64,000 nucleotides of DNA from Bacillus marasmi (GTDB lineage: Bacteria; Bacillota; Bacilli; Bacillales; Cytobacillaceae), in the NCBI RefSeq assembly GCF_902168435.1, contig NZ_LR656164.1, forward strand, positions 335,300 through 399,299, given 5' to 3'. The translations under genes and the position numbers were made by a program. Under the pieces are notes generated by a model. It worked only from the letters and a program-made list of their open reading frames with translations, did not search any database and had not been told where the DNA came from. This document shows positions 11,557 through 22,249 of this stretch, piece by piece. The stretch's first letter is position 1; each line of letters opens with the position of its first letter.

Positions 11557-12816
11557 TTGGAAAGACAGAGTGAATTAGAGAGTGTCATTTTAGTCGGTTG
11601 TCAAACTCCAGAAATGGATGAGTTCCATTTCCAATATTCAATGGATGAGCTATCTTCACTAACCGATACTGCAAAAGGTGAAGTAATCATCACATTAAGT
11701 CAAAAACGGGACCGGGTCCATCCCGCTACATACATAGGAAAAGGTAAGCTTGAAGAGTTAAAAGCATTAGAGGAAGAGCTAGAGCCAGATATCATTATTT
11801 TTAATGATGAATTATCACCGAGCCAAATTAGGAATCTTGCTCGTCAATTCAATGCTCGTGTGATTGACAGAACCCAGTTAATTCTTGATATATTTGCTCA
11901 GCGTGCCCGTTCGAAGGAAGGAAAGCTGCAGGTTGAACTTGCGCAGCTTCAATATATGCTGCCACGCCTTATCGGTCAAGGTACGGCCATGTCAAGATTA
12001 GGTGCTGGGATTGGAACGCGTGGACCAGGGGAAACAAAGCTCGAATCTGATCGTCGTCATATTCGCAAACGAATTGATGACATCAAAACACAGCTAACTG
12101 TCATTGTTGGGCACCGCGAGCGCTATCGTGAGCGCCGTAAGAAAAATAATGCGTATCAAATTGCAATCGTTGGTTATACCAATGCTGGGAAATCAACCTT
12201 ATTTAATCGATTGACAGAAGCGGAAACGCTCGAAGAAAATCAGCTGTTTGCAACGCTTGATCCAACGACGCGGAAGTTGATATTGCCTAGCGGTTATACG
12301 GCGCTTATTACGGATACTGTTGGATTTTTACAGGATTTACCGACAACGTTGATCGCAGCGTTTCGATCAACACTAGAGGAGGTCAATGAAGCGGATTTGC
12401 TCCTTCATGTTGTTGATAGCTCAAATCCTGATTATTTCCAACATGAAACTACGGTGCAGAAGCTGTTAGAGGAGCTCGAGAATCAGCACCTGCCTCAATT
12501 AACCGTATATAATAAGAAGGATTTAATGCATCCAGAATTTGTCCCGAGCGCCAAAACGGATACGATTATCATGACTGCCTTTGACGAGGGTGATCGACAA
12601 AGGCTAAAGCAAAAGATAGAAGAAATGATCATTGATATGATGGAAGCATATCATGTCCTCATTCCATCAACAGAAGGAAAGCTCCTTTCCCAATTGAAAA
12701 ATGAAACGATATTGCGGGAGCTTGTGTTTGAAGAGGAACAGCAAATGTATACTTGCAAAGGGTTTGCCTATGCAAATCAAACAATTGCAGGACAATTAAA
12801 AAAATATTCAGTTTAA
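11557..12816 (+). CDS. hflX: Ribosome-associated GTPase HflX
   Basis: HflX splits stalled ribosomes. The product of about 419 residues has an N-terminal domain, the glycine-rich linker [15 protein letters not shown], and a G domain with G1 [10 protein letters not shown]3 [10 protein letters not shown] and G4 NKKDL. The TTG at 11557 is preferred over one at 11551 because AAGGA is six bases upstream; at 11551 the ribosome site would abut the codon. ynbB follows after 14 bases, so the two form an operon. Confidence 0.95.
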   Translation: MERQSELESVILVGCQTPEMDEFHFQYSMDELSSLTDTAKGEVIITLSQKRDRVHPATYIGKGKLEELKALEEELEPDIIIFNDELSPSQIRNLARQFNARVIDRTQLILDIFAQRARSKEGKLQVELAQLQYMLPRLIGQGTAMSRLGAGIGTRGPGETKLESDRRHIRKRIDDIKTQLTVIVGHRERYRERRKKNNAYQIAIVGYTNAGKSTLFNRLTEAETLEENQLFATLDPTTRKLILPSGYTALITDTVGFLQDLPTTLIAAFRSTLEEVNEADLLLHVVDSSNPDYFQHETTVQKLLEELENQHLPQLTVYNKKDLMHPEFVPSAKTDTIIMTAFDEGDRQRLKQKIEEMIIDMMEAYHVLIPSTEGKLLSQLKNETILRELVFEEEQQMYTCKGFAYANQTIAGQLKKYSV

Positions 12817-12830
12817 GATAGGGGATAAAC

Positions 12831-14102
12831 ATGTATCAACAGTTAGTTCATGGGGAAGCACTACAAATGTTAGTGAATCAAGTCGAAACAAAGATTTCGT
12901 CGATTCACAAACAAATTGACGAAAGGATTGAAACCAATCAATTTCGTGTATTAGCAAGTTATCAAAACAACAGGGTTAGTGACTTTCATTTTATCCCTTC
13001 CACCGGATATGGGTATGATGATATTGGCCGTGATACACTGGAAAAGATTTATGCCGAGGTGTTTGGTGGTGAGGTTGGACTAGTCCGTCCGCAAATTATC
13101 TCCGGAACACACGCGATTTCGATTGCTTTATTTGGCATTTTGCGACCAGGTGATGAACTGCTATACATTACAGGCAAACCTTACGATACCCTTGAGGAAA
13201 TCGTAGGAATTCGCGGAAATGGCGTTGGTTCGCTAAAAGAGTTTAGAATTTCCTACAAAAGCGTTGCCCTCGCTGATACTGGGGCAATCGATTATGATGC
13301 AGTTGCTTCGGCAATCGGTCCCAATACAAAAATGATCGGTATTCAGCGCTCAAAGGGATATGCGACAAGACCTTCGTTTATGATTGAAGAAATCAAGGAA
13401 ATGATTCAGTTTGTAAAAGAAATCAAACAGGACGTTGTCGTCTTTGTTGACAATTGCTATGGGGAATTTGTGGAAGATTTAGAGCCATGTCACGTTGGTG
13501 CAGATTTAATGGCAGGCTCACTAATTAAAAATCCCGGTGGAGGATTGGCTAAAACGGGCGGTTACATAGTAGGAAAGAAGGAATATGTTGATGCGTGTTC
13601 CTATCGAATGACCTCACCTGGAATTGGTGCTGAAGCAGGTGCTTCATTATATAGCCTCCAGGAAATGTATCAAGGCTTTTTCTTAGCTCCGCACGTTGTT
13701 GGACAAGCACTTAAAGGGGCAGTATTTACAGCGGCAATGCTTGAGGCGCTCGGCATGAATACACATCCAAAGTGGAACGCGACAAGAACTGATTTAATTC
13801 AATCAGTTCAGTTTGATGACCGCGATAAAATGGTAGCCTTTTGTCAGGCAATCCAATATGCATCACCGATAAATTCGCACGTCACGCCATATCCGAGCTA
13901 TATGCCAGGTTATGATGACGATGTCATTATGGCAGCTGGAACCTTCATTCAAGGTGCAAGCATTGAATTAACTGCCGATGGTCCAATAAGACCACCTTAT
14001 GTGGCATATGTTCAAGGCGGTCTAACCTATTCTCATGTAAAGATTGCTATATGCACTGCGTTAAATCACTTGCTTGAAAAGGGTTATATTAAAATATCAT
14101 AA
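12831..14102 (+). CDS. ynbB: YnbB, PLP-dependent methionine gamma-lyase/aluminium-resistance family
   Basis: Fold-type I pyridoxal-phosphate enzyme of the family often labelled aluminium resistance protein or cystathionine-lyase-like. The 423-residue product has GTHAISIALFG, the aspartate in VVFVDNCYGE that would contact the cofactor, and a putative Schiff-base lysine in NPGGGLAKTGGY. The true substrate is not known from sequence. It sits between hflX and glnR as in B. subtilis. Confidence 0.93.
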   Translation: MYQQLVHGEALQMLVNQVETKISSIHKQIDERIETNQFRVLASYQNNRVSDFHFIPSTGYGYDDIGRDTLEKIYAEVFGGEVGLVRPQIISGTHAISIALFGILRPGDELLYITGKPYDTLEEIVGIRGNGVGSLKEFRISYKSVALADTGAIDYDAVASAIGPNTKMIGIQRSKGYATRPSFMIEEIKEMIQFVKEIKQDVVVFVDNCYGEFVEDLEPCHVGADLMAGSLIKNPGGGLAKTGGYIVGKKEYVDACSYRMTSPGIGAEAGASLYSLQEMYQGFFLAPHVVGQALKGAVFTAAMLEALGMNTHPKWNATRTDLIQSVQFDDRDKMVAFCQAIQYASPINSHVTPYPSYMPGYDDDVIMAAGTFIQGASIELTADGPIRPPYVAYVQGGLTYSHVKIAICTALNHLLEKGYIKIS

Positions 14103-14219
14103 TCAAGCGTCAAAAGTTGTAAGATTATTTAAATAATACTAGCTTTTCCTTATTTTTAGTGTAAAATCATAATCGGTAATGAGTAATTTTTAACGTTAAT
14201 AAATTTTTTCTACAAAACA

Positions 14220-14270
14220 TGTTAAAAAATCTAACATAAGATTGACAGAAAACCTTACATGAAATATAAT
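14220..14270 (+). promoter_or_regulatory. glnRA promoter with two GlnR/TnrA boxes
   Basis: A sigma-A promoter is visible: TTGACA at 14242-14247 and TATAAT at 14265-14270, 17 bases apart. TGTTA-N7-TAACA at 14220-14236 fits the GlnR/TnrA consensus exactly, and TGACA-N7-TTACA at 14243-14259 is a second, near-consensus box overlapping the -35 element. This fits autorepression of glnRA by feedback-inhibited glutamine synthetase plus GlnR. Confidence 0.93.
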
Positions 14271-14309
14271 GAGAACAAGAAATAGGATAAATCAAGGAGG
14301 AGAAATCGA

Positions 14310-14723
14310 TTGAGCGGTAGTCAAATAAGACGAACAATGCCGTTATTTCCCATTGGTACGGTTATGCAACTCACGGATTTATCTGCCAGACAAATCCGTT
14401 ACTATGAGGAGCATGAACTGATTTCTCCGGCAAGGTCTGATGGGAAAAGAAGAATGTTTTCACTCAATGATATCGATAAGCTTTTGGAAATAAAAGATTT
14501 AATCGATCAAGGGGTAAACCTAGCAGGCATAAAACAAATATTTGCAAAGAACAAAGACGAAGCCGAAGAAACACAAGAAGTAACGCAAGAAACTGAAAAG
14601 GCAAGACGAGAATTGACAGATACGGAGATTCGAAAACTTCTCCGTGACGAATTACTACAAGCAGGTCGATTCAATCGTGGTGGTCCGCAACGACAAAATC
14701 ACATGTCTCGCTTTTTTAAATAA
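14310..14723 (+). CDS. glnR: Nitrogen repressor GlnR
   Basis: MerR-type repressor that shuts glnRA when glutamine is abundant. The 137-residue product has the winged helix-turn-helix ([17 protein letters not shown]...) at residues about 18-60 and a C-terminal tail ending in HMSRFFK, the segment that in B. subtilis GlnR mediates control by glutamine synthetase. The start is TTG with AAGGAGGAG upstream. glnA follows after 33 bases. Two GlnR boxes lie in its own promoter. Confidence 0.96.
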   Translation: MSGSQIRRTMPLFPIGTVMQLTDLSARQIRYYEEHELISPARSDGKRRMFSLNDIDKLLEIKDLIDQGVNLAGIKQIFAKNKDEAEETQEVTQETEKARRELTDTEIRKLLRDELLQAGRFNRGGPQRQNHMSRFFK

Positions 14724-14756
14724 TAATTAACGTAAAATTAAGGGAGGAATTACGAA

Positions 14757-16094
14757 ATGCCAAAGAATTACACTAAAGAAGATATTTTTAGAATGGCGAA
14801 AGAAGAGAATGTGAAATTCATCCGTCTGCAATTTACGGATATCCTTGGAACAATCAAAAACGTAGAAATTCCTGTTAGCCAGCTTGAAAAAGCATTAGAT
14901 AATAAAATGATGTTTGATGGTTCTTCAATCGAAGGTTTCGTGCGGATCGAAGAGTCTGATATGTACCTATATCCAGACCTAAGCACTTGGGTGATTTTCC
15001 CTTGGACAGCTGAAAAAGGTAAAGTTGCACGTCTTATCTGTGACATCTACAATTCAGATTTAACACCATTTGAGGGTGATCCTCGTAACAATTTAAAACG
15101 TGTTCTAAACGAAATGAAAGAATTAGGCTTCACAAACTTTAACCTAGGGCCTGAGCCAGAATTCTTCTTATTTAAATTAGATCAACAAGGTGAACCAACA
15201 CTTGAATTAAATGATAACGGTGGATACTTTGACCTTGCTCCAACTGACCTTGGTGAAAACTGCCGTCGTGATATCGTGCTTGAACTTGAAGAAATGGGCT
15301 TCGAAATTGAAGCATCTCACCATGAGGTTGCGCCAGGGCAACACGAAATCGATTTCAAATATGCAGATGCATTAACAGCATGTGACCAAATTCAAACATT
15401 CAAGCTTGTTGTAAAAACAATTGCTCGTAAGCATGGGCTACATGCGACATTCATGCCAAAACCATTGTTCGGTGTAAACGGTTCTGGTATGCACTGTAAC
15501 CTTTCATTATTTAAAGATGGTCAAAACGCATTTTATGATACAAGCAAAAACTTAGAATTAAGTGATGATGCACTTCACTTCATCGCAGGTATCATTAAGC
15601 ATGCTCATAGCTTTACAGCTGTAACAAACCCAACTGTTAACTCATATAAGCGTTTAGTTCCTGGTTACGAAGCACCTTGTTATGTTGCTTGGTCAGCTCG
15701 CAACCGTTCACCATTAATTCGTATCCCAGCATCACGCGGATTAAGTACTCGTGTTGAAGTTCGTAGCGTTGACCCAGCTGCTAACCCATATCTAGCAATG
15801 GCTGTATTATTAAAAGCTGGCTTAGACGGAATTAAGAACAAAATTACTCCTCCAGCTCCAGTTGACCGTAACATCTACGTGATGACTAAAGAAGAGCGTA
15901 TCGAGGCGGGAATCGATGATCTACCAGCAACATTAGCAATGGCTTTAGAAAACCTTCAAGCTGATGAAGTTATCACAGCTGGATTAGGTTCGCACATTCT
16001 TGAGCACTTTGTTGAAGCGAAAGAGATTGAATGGGATATGTTCCGTACGACCGTTCACCAATGGGAAAGAGACCAGTATATGAAAATGTTCTAA
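14757..16094 (+). CDS. glnA: Glutamine synthetase GlnA (type I)
   Basis: Makes glutamine from glutamate, ammonia and ATP as a dodecamer. The 445-residue product has DGSSIEGF, the ATP-binding [12 protein letters not shown] and the glutamate loop [13 protein letters not shown]. Its length fits the GSI-alpha form controlled by feedback inhibition and no adenylylation tyrosine region is evident. The arginine in [10 protein letters not shown] corresponds to the feedback-inhibition residue known from B. subtilis (Arg62). Codon use is clearly that of a highly expressed gene. It is in operon with glnR. Confidence 0.98.
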   Translation: MPKNYTKEDIFRMAKEENVKFIRLQFTDILGTIKNVEIPVSQLEKALDNKMMFDGSSIEGFVRIEESDMYLYPDLSTWVIFPWTAEKGKVARLICDIYNSDLTPFEGDPRNNLKRVLNEMKELGFTNFNLGPEPEFFLFKLDQQGEPTLELNDNGGYFDLAPTDLGENCRRDIVLELEEMGFEIEASHHEVAPGQHEIDFKYADALTACDQIQTFKLVVKTIARKHGLHATFMPKPLFGVNGSGMHCNLSLFKDGQNAFYDTSKNLELSDDALHFIAGIIKHAHSFTAVTNPTVNSYKRLVPGYEAPCYVAWSARNRSPLIRIPASRGLSTRVEVRSVDPAANPYLAMAVLLKAGLDGIKNKITPPAPVDRNIYVMTKEERIEAGIDDLPATLAMALENLQADEVITAGLGSHILEHFVEAKEIEWDMFRTTVHQWERDQYMKMF

Positions 16095-16115
16095 TCTTAG
16101 GACTGTTTTATTTGA

Positions 16116-16151
16116 AACCGAACTTGGCGTAGTGCTGGGTTCGGTTTTTTT
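16116..16151 (+). terminator. Rho-independent terminator after glnA
   Basis: Stem AACCGAAC/GTTCGGTT followed by seven T, ending the glnRA operon. Confidence 0.9.
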
Positions 16152-16223
16152 GTATGTTTGAGTTAGACGGGCGCTAAGCGAGTGGCGAGAATGATTGAAA
16201 ATGTGACAGAGATGTGACAACGG

Positions 16224-16340
16224 CTAATAGAAGTGTAGATTCGACTAATAGAACCACGAAAACGGCAAATAGAAGTGCAGATTCGGCTAATAGAACCACA
16301 AAAACGGCTAATAGAACCACGAATTCCGCTAATAGCCGAG
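16224..16340 (+). repeat. Intergenic array of the word CTAATAG, 21-bp period
   Basis: CTAATAG (once CAAATAG) recurs at 16224, 16245, 16266, 16287, 16308 and 16329, exactly 21 bp apart, with fillers such as AACCACGAAAACGG. It fills the gap between the glnA and lexA terminators and carries no gene. Confidence 0.88.
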
Positions 16341-16375
16341 ACACTGGAAAACGTCTAATTGAATATTTGTAAAAT

Positions 16376-16412
16376 AAAAAAGGATCCAAAACCCACTTGG
16401 ATTTTGAATCCT
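16376..16412 (-). terminator. Rho-independent terminator after lexA
   Basis: On the minus strand AGGATTCAAAATCC pairs with GGTTTTGGATCCT, then a T run. It lies just beyond the lexA stop. Confidence 0.8.
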
Positions 16413-16449
16413 ATCATTAATCAATCTATGAAATTACTAGAACCGAACT

Positions 16450-17073
16450 TTAATGAATGTGGCGATAAACCCCAATTACCTTACCTAAAATGGAGACATT
16501 TTGAAGAATAATTGGCTCTAACGCTGAATTTTCTGGCTGTAAGCGAATATAGTCTTTTTCTTTAAAGAAGCGTTTTACGGTTGCTTCATCTTCCTCGGTC
16601 ATGGCGACAACAATTTCACCATTTTGAGCTGTTTTTTGCTGCTTCACGATGACGTAGTCTCCGTCCAAAATCCCTGCTTCAATCATACTATCTCCCATTA
16701 CTTCGAGCATAAATACCTGTTCATCTCCAGCAGCTAAGCGCTCAGGAAGCGGGAAAAATTCTTCAACATTCTCGATTGCTGTAATCGGAACCCCTGCAGT
16801 AACCTTACCTACAACCGGAACATTAATCACTTTGTTTTTAGGGATGTTGCTCTCTTCGTCAATATCCAGTATTTCAATCGCGCGAGGTTTTGTTGGGTCG
16901 CGGCGAATAAGTCCTTTGCTTTCTAATCTTGCTAAATGCCCATGTACTGTAGAGCTAGATGCCAAACCAACCGCTTCGCCAATTTCGCGTACGGAAGGGG
17001 GATAGCCTTTTTTTCTAACTTCTTCTTTTATGTAGTCTAATATATTCTGTTGCCGCTTTGATAACTTTGTCAT
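16450..17073 (-). CDS. lexA: SOS repressor LexA
   Basis: LexA represses DNA-damage genes and cleaves itself when RecA is active. The 207-residue product has a winged helix ([21 protein letters not shown]), the Ala-Gly cleavage site in VTAGVP, catalytic serine in GDSMIEAG and lysine in EATVKRFF. The start is set at MTKLSKRQQ because GAGGTGG precedes it and it matches family N-termini; the frame stays open 30 residues further upstream without support. It is divergent from yneA and shares a control region with SOS boxes. Confidence 0.97.
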   Translation of the reverse strand: MTKLSKRQQNILDYIKEEVRKKGYPPSVREIGEAVGLASSSTVHGHLARLESKGLIRRDPTKPRAIEILDIDEESNIPKNKVINVPVVGKVTAGVPITAIENVEEFFPLPERLAAGDEQVFMLEVMGDSMIEAGILDGDYVIVKQQKTAQNGEIVVAMTEEDEATVKRFFKEKDYIRLQPENSALEPIILQNVSILGKVIGVYRHIH

Positions 17074-17134
17074 TCTTCCCACCTCATATGGTTTTCTAAT
17101 TAATCTCATTATAGCACAATAAATTGGAAAAATA

Positions 17135-17205
17135 CAAACATAAGTTCGAATATTAGTTGACACAAACGGACGTTCGTAATATACTCATTTTAGAACATAT
17201 ATTCG
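17135..17205. promoter_or_regulatory. Three LexA (SOS) boxes between lexA and yneA
   Basis: The Bacillus SOS consensus is CGAACRNRYGTTYG. Matches are CAAACATAAGTTCG (17135-17148), CAAACGGACGTTCG (17163-17176, 13 of 14) and AGAACATATATTCG (17192-17205). A weaker CGAATATTAGTTGA sits at 17147. This arrangement predicts LexA control of lexA and of the yneA operon. Confidence 0.9.
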
Positions 17206-17225
17206 TAATTGTAGGGGTGCTAATC

Positions 17226-17540
17226 ATGAAGTTAATTTGGGAACGTTATTCATATGTTATTTTACTTATTGCTGTAAGTTATATTGCGATTTTTGCTGTT
17301 ATACATAAGCTCGATCATACAGATGGATTTATTAATGTAACCGTTCAAGAAGGAGAGTCACTTTGGGAAATTGCTGAGAGATATTCTGAAAGTAATAATA
17401 TGTCTTCGCAAGAATTTGTTCATTGGGTTAAACAAGAAAATGGAATCGATGAAGGTATGATTAATCCGGGTGATCAATTAATGATTCCAGTACAGGAAGG
17501 ACTTACTTCAACAGACGTAACAGTTCTCGCTGGAGAGTAA
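17226..17540 (+). CDS. yneA: SOS cell-division inhibitor YneA
   Basis: YneA delays septation during DNA damage. The 104-residue product has one N-terminal membrane segment (residues about 9-28) and an extracytoplasmic LysM domain (VTVQEGESLWEIAERY to NPGDQLMIPV) that in B. subtilis is needed for activity. The ATG at 17226 has AGGGGTG upstream; upstream in-frame codons overlap the SOS boxes and are not used. yneB follows after 18 bases. Confidence 0.95.
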   Translation: MKLIWERYSYVILLIAVSYIAIFAVIHKLDHTDGFINVTVQEGESLWEIAERYSESNNMSSQEFVHWVKQENGIDEGMINPGDQLMIPVQEGLTSTDVTVLAGE

Positions 17541-17543
17541 TAA

Positions 17544-18248
<705 letters not shown>

Positions 18249-18293
18249 TAATATGGCATTTAGTTGACTGTTTTATAAAGGAGTAAAAATTAA

Positions 18294-18527
18294 ATGCAAC
18301 TAAATGAGTTAATTGCAAGAATTAATGAATTAGCGAAGAAAGCAAAGACGACTGGATTGACAATGGAAGAAGCAAAAGAGCAATCAAAGCTTCGGGCAAA
18401 ATACCTTGAATCTTTCCGTTCGCAAGTACTCAATACGATTAAGAGTGTTAAAATCGTAGATCCTGAGGGTAATGATGTTACACCAGCTAAATTAAAAGAT
18501 TTAAAATCAAAAAAAGGCCTTCATTAA
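18294..18527 (+). CDS. ynzC: YnzC, DUF896 family small protein
   Basis: The 77-residue product is helical and charged, with the DUF896 pattern: an N-terminal [13 protein letters not shown] helix, a second helix [17 protein letters not shown], and the C-terminal [13 protein letters not shown]. The family is small, soluble and of unknown function; its SOS operon position is conserved. AAGGAG precedes the ATG. A terminator follows directly. Confidence 0.94.
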   Translation: MQLNELIARINELAKKAKTTGLTMEEAKEQSKLRAKYLESFRSQVLNTIKSVKIVDPEGNDVTPAKLKDLKSKKGLH

Positions 18528-18535
18528 AAAGAAAT

Positions 18536-18567
18536 AGGGGAATGCCTTTACCGTTCATTCCCCTTTC
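18536..18567 (+). terminator. Rho-independent terminator after ynzC
   Basis: Stem AGGGGAATG/CATTCCCCT with a T-rich end; it may also serve the converging MFS gene. Confidence 0.82.
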
Positions 18568-18608
18568 TATCCTTTTCAAAACTTCCATTCAAGAACTCCA
18601 CAAACAAT

Positions 18609-19814
18609 TTAAGTTAATTCCGTATTCTTTGTTTCTTTTCCTAAAAATAAGACTGATAATGCACCAACAACAATAGCTATAGTGAAGATGGTGAACATGG
18701 TAGGGATTGCTACTTCTCTGGCTACCAAATAACCAACTAGAAGTGGACCAAATATACCGCCAATACGTCCGAACGAAGCTGCCATACCTGCTCCGGTTCC
18801 GCGGATTACTGCTGGATATTGTTCTGGTGTGTATGCATACAAGGCGCCCCATGCCCCTAAATTAAAGAAGGACAAAAGAATCCCAGCGGTAATTAATAGC
18901 CCCAATGAATCTGCAAATCCGAAGAAATAGGCACTTAAAGCCGTACCGATTAGATAGGTAACCAAGACGAATTTTCGCCCTAACCGTTCAATAAACCATG
19001 CTGCTGTAAAGTATCCTGGTAATTGCGCAAGAGTCATAATCAGAACGTATTGAAAGCTTTTAATTAAGCTAAAACCTTTCATAACCATGACGCTTGGAAG
19101 CCACATAAACATTCCGTAGTAGGAAAAGACGACACAGAACCACAAAATCCATAGCATTGTTGTTTGGGTCGTATGAGGCTTGGCCCAAACTGCCACTATA
19201 TTTTCTAAAGCACTAACCTTTACATTGTGTTTTTGAGCTAAAAATTGTGGTGAATCTGGTAGCTTGACTCTTAAATAAAGTGCATAAAATGCAGGCAATG
19301 CGCTAATAAGCAAGGCGGTTTCCCAACCGTATTTTGGGATGATAAAAAACGAAATTAATGCTGAAATCAACCAACCTCCAGCCCAAAAGCTTTCTAGGAG
19401 AACGACTACTTGACCACGTTTTTCTGCTGGGACAATTTCGGACACTAATGTTGAAGCTACAGGCAGTTCTCCACCTAGTCCCATTCCAATTAAAAATCTT
19501 AAAATCATGAACATTGTCAGCGTTGTCGAGAAGGCGGATAAGCCGCTGCCAACAGAAAAAAGCAATAAGGTGATAATAAAAACGTTTTTTCGACCGATGC
19601 GGTCTGCCATTAATCCGAAAGCAAATGCGCCAACAGCCATACCGATAGAATTGATACTGCCTATCCATCCCATTTGTTCCGTTGTTAATCCCCAGTCCTT
19701 TTGTAAAGCAGCGATAATGAAGGAAAGCATTCCGACATCCATTGCGTCAAATAACCATCCTAATCCTGCTATGCCCAAAAGCCTTTTTTGAGTTACCGAT
19801 TTTGTAGTGTTCAT
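18609..19814 (-). CDS. MFS transporter, NiaP/YceI-like
   Basis: Twelve-helix proton symporter of the sugar/aromatic acid MFS branch. The 401-residue product has DAMDVGMLSF in helix 1, the loop motif GLMADRIGRKN between helices 2 and 3, and GMGLGGELPVAS in helix 4. Overall it resembles the niacin transporter NiaP/YceI of B. subtilis, but nearby aromatic-acid transporters share these motifs, so the substrate is not settled. It interrupts the usual ynzC-tkt order, pointing to insertion in this lineage. Confidence 0.85.
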   Translation of the reverse strand: MNTTKSVTQKRLLGIAGLGWLFDAMDVGMLSFIIAALQKDWGLTTEQMGWIGSINSIGMAVGAFAFGLMADRIGRKNVFIITLLLFSVGSGLSAFSTTLTMFMILRFLIGMGLGGELPVASTLVSEIVPAEKRGQVVVLLESFWAGGWLISALISFFIIPKYGWETALLISALPAFYALYLRVKLPDSPQFLAQKHNVKVSALENIVAVWAKPHTTQTTMLWILWFCVVFSYYGMFMWLPSVMVMKGFSLIKSFQYVLIMTLAQLPGYFTAAWFIERLGRKFVLVTYLIGTALSAYFFGFADSLGLLITAGILLSFFNLGAWGALYAYTPEQYPAVIRGTGAGMAASFGRIGGIFGPLLVGYLVAREVAIPTMFTIFTIAIVVGALSVLFLGKETKNTELT

Positions 19815-20024
19815 TCATATCTCTCCAATCAAGGGCGGAATTCATTATAGAATTATTTTAACCAAATCTTGTACTTTACAAATTATTTGAGCATTTTTAG
19901 TCATACTAACAGAGAAATCGTCATTTTTTTTAAAAAAAGCAATGCTATTGGTTGTGTTAAAAAGCTTAGAACTATAATATAAAAAGTGTGTAATCTTATG
20001 TTAATTATGGAAAGGATGAAACAA

Positions 20025-22025
20025 ATGTTTGAAAAAATCGATTCCTTATCGATAAATTCCATTCGCACATTGTCGATTGATGCGATAGAAAAAGCAAATT
20101 CCGGGCATCCGGGAATGCCAATGGGTGCTGCACCTATGGCGTATACTTTGTGGACTCGTTATATGAACCACAATCCTAAAAATCCAAATTGGATTAACCG
20201 TGATCGTTTTGTGCTAGCTGCTGGACACGGATCAGCTCTATTATATAGCTTGCTCCACTTATCTGGATATGATTTATCGATGGATGATTTGAAGAACTTC
20301 CGTCAATGGGGCAGTAAAACACCTGGTCACCCTGAATTTGGTCATACTGCTGGAGTTGATGCAACTTCAGGTCCACTTGGACAAGGTATTGCAATGGCAG
20401 TTGGGATGGCTATGGCTGAAAGACATTTAGCTGCACAATATAATAAAGATAACTTTAATATTGTTGACCACTATACATATTCAATCTGTGGCGATGGCGA
20501 TTTGATGGAGGGGGTTTCTTCAGAAGCAGCTTCACTTGCTGCCCACCTTCAATTAGGTCGTTTAGTTGTTCTTTATGATTCAAATGACATTTCACTAGAT
20601 GGCGATTTACACAAGTCTTTCTCTGAAAGTGTTGAAGGTCGCTTTAAAGCATACGGATGGCAATATATCCGTGTTGAAGATGGAAATGACCTTAATGCAA
20701 TCGCAAAGGCAATTGAAGAAGCGAAGCAAGATGTAACCCATCCAGCTATCATTGAAGTAAAAACAGTTATCGGCTACGGTTCACCTAACAAATCTGGTAA
20801 GTCCGATGTACACGGATCACCGCTTGGCGCCGATGAGTTGAAACTAACTAAAGAGGCATATCAGTGGACATTCGAAGAGGACTTCCATGTTCCGGAGGAT
20901 GTATATGCTCATTTCAACCAACAAGTTGTTGAAAATGGTGCTAATAAAGAAAAAGAGTGGAACGACCTGTTTGCACAATATAAAGAGGCGTACCCTGAAC
21001 TAGCTCAACAATTTGAACTTGGAGCAAAAGGAGACCTTCCTGAAGGTTGGTCAAAAGATGTTCCTGTTTATCAAGAAGGTAAAAGTGTAGCAAGCCGCGC
21101 TTCTTCTGGTGAGGTACTTAATGCAATCGCGAAAAATGTACCATATTTCATCGGTGGATCGGCTGACCTTGCTGGATCTAATAAAACGACAATCAAAGGA
21201 GCGGGCGATTACTCTCGCGATTCATACGATGGCCGCAATATTTGGTTCGGCGTGCGTGAATTTGCGATGGGTGCTGCTTTAAATGGTATGGCTCTTCATG
21301 GTGGCTTAAAGGCGTTTGGAGGAACATTCTTCGTATTCTCCGATTACGTGAAGCCTGCTATTCGTCTTTCTGCTTTAATGGGTCTTCCAGTGACTTATGT
21401 GTTTACTCATGACAGTATCGCTGTAGGTGAAGACGGTCCAACCCATGAACCAATTGAGCAATTGGCTGGTTTGCGCGCTATGCCTAACTTGTCAGTGATT
21501 CGTCCAGCTGACGGAAATGAAACAGCGGCTGCTTGGAAGCTTGCGCTTGAATCAAAATCCGTTCCAACAGCACTTGTATTAACTCGTCAAAACCTTCCAA
21601 CAATCAAGGGTACAGATGCAGCTGCATATGAAGGTGTTTCTAAAGGTGCTTACGTTGTATCGCCTGCAACAAAAGAAACTGCCGATGCTCTCCTGATTGC
21701 TGCTGGTTCTGAAGTAGGTCTAGCAGTTGAAGCACAGAAGGCTCTTGCGCAAGATGGTATTGATGTTGCTGTTGTCAGCATGCCTTCATGGGATCGTTTC
21801 GAAAAACAAACTAAAGAATATAAAGACTCTGTCATTCCGAAAAACGTAAAGAAACGTTTAGGAATTGAAATGGGATCTTCATTAGGTTGGCACAAGTACA
21901 CTGGTGATGAAGGCGATGTATTGGCGATTGACCAATTTGGCGCATCTGCACCTGGTGAAAAAGTAATGGCTGAATACGGCTTCACCGTAGAAAACGTTGT
22001 AGCACGCCTAAAAGCTATTTTATAA
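20025..22025 (+). CDS. tkt: Transketolase
   Basis: Thiamine-diphosphate enzyme of the pentose phosphate pathway that moves two-carbon units between sugar phosphates. The 666-residue product has [13 protein letters not shown], the cofactor motif starting GDGDLMEG, and [15 protein letters not shown]. The ATG at 20025 has AAAGGATG upstream and matches the family N-terminus; a longer in-frame version lacks support. TATAAT at 19973-19978 is a likely -10 element. Codon bias indicates high expression. Confidence 0.97.
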   Translation: MFEKIDSLSINSIRTLSIDAIEKANSGHPGMPMGAAPMAYTLWTRYMNHNPKNPNWINRDRFVLAAGHGSALLYSLLHLSGYDLSMDDLKNFRQWGSKTPGHPEFGHTAGVDATSGPLGQGIAMAVGMAMAERHLAAQYNKDNFNIVDHYTYSICGDGDLMEGVSSEAASLAAHLQLGRLVVLYDSNDISLDGDLHKSFSESVEGRFKAYGWQYIRVEDGNDLNAIAKAIEEAKQDVTHPAIIEVKTVIGYGSPNKSGKSDVHGSPLGADELKLTKEAYQWTFEEDFHVPEDVYAHFNQQVVENGANKEKEWNDLFAQYKEAYPELAQQFELGAKGDLPEGWSKDVPVYQEGKSVASRASSGEVLNAIAKNVPYFIGGSADLAGSNKTTIKGAGDYSRDSYDGRNIWFGVREFAMGAALNGMALHGGLKAFGGTFFVFSDYVKPAIRLSALMGLPVTYVFTHDSIAVGEDGPTHEPIEQLAGLRAMPNLSVIRPADGNETAAAWKLALESKSVPTALVLTRQNLPTIKGTDAAAYEGVSKGAYVVSPATKETADALLIAAGSEVGLAVEAQKALAQDGIDVAVVSMPSWDRFEKQTKEYKDSVIPKNVKKRLGIEMGSSLGWHKYTGDEGDVLAIDQFGASAPGEKVMAEYGFTVENVVARLKAIL

Positions 22026-22046
22026 AAATAAAAAAGATACTTTAGG

Positions 22047-22077
22047 AGGAACGAATCAGTGATTCGTTCCTTTTTTA
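22047..22077 (+). terminator. Rho-independent terminator after tkt
   Basis: Stem GGAACGAATC/GATTCGTTCC with a 3-base loop and six T. Confidence 0.92.
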
Positions 22078-22183
22078 TGTCAAATAACTTATTAAAAGTT
22101 CTTCACAGGACAATGTTGGAAACGCATAGGGGTTTTCCCCTATGTGCTCATTTTGTCACAATCATGCAACAAATTTAACAAAT

Positions 22184-22207
22184 TTGTGAATATTTTTATA
22201 ATATAAT
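22184..22207 (+). promoter_or_regulatory. Possible Rex-like operator over the cydA promoter
   Basis: TTGTGAA at 22184 matches one half of the Rex consensus exactly; the opposite half (TTTATAA) is degenerate. It overlaps two TATAAT-like elements upstream of the first cydA. Rex, the NADH/NAD sensor, controls cydAB in B. subtilis, so the idea is reasonable but the site is weak. Confidence 0.35.
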
Positions 22208-22249
22208 ATAGGAAGAGTTAGAATATTTTTCTAATAGGAGGGGAGCAAT

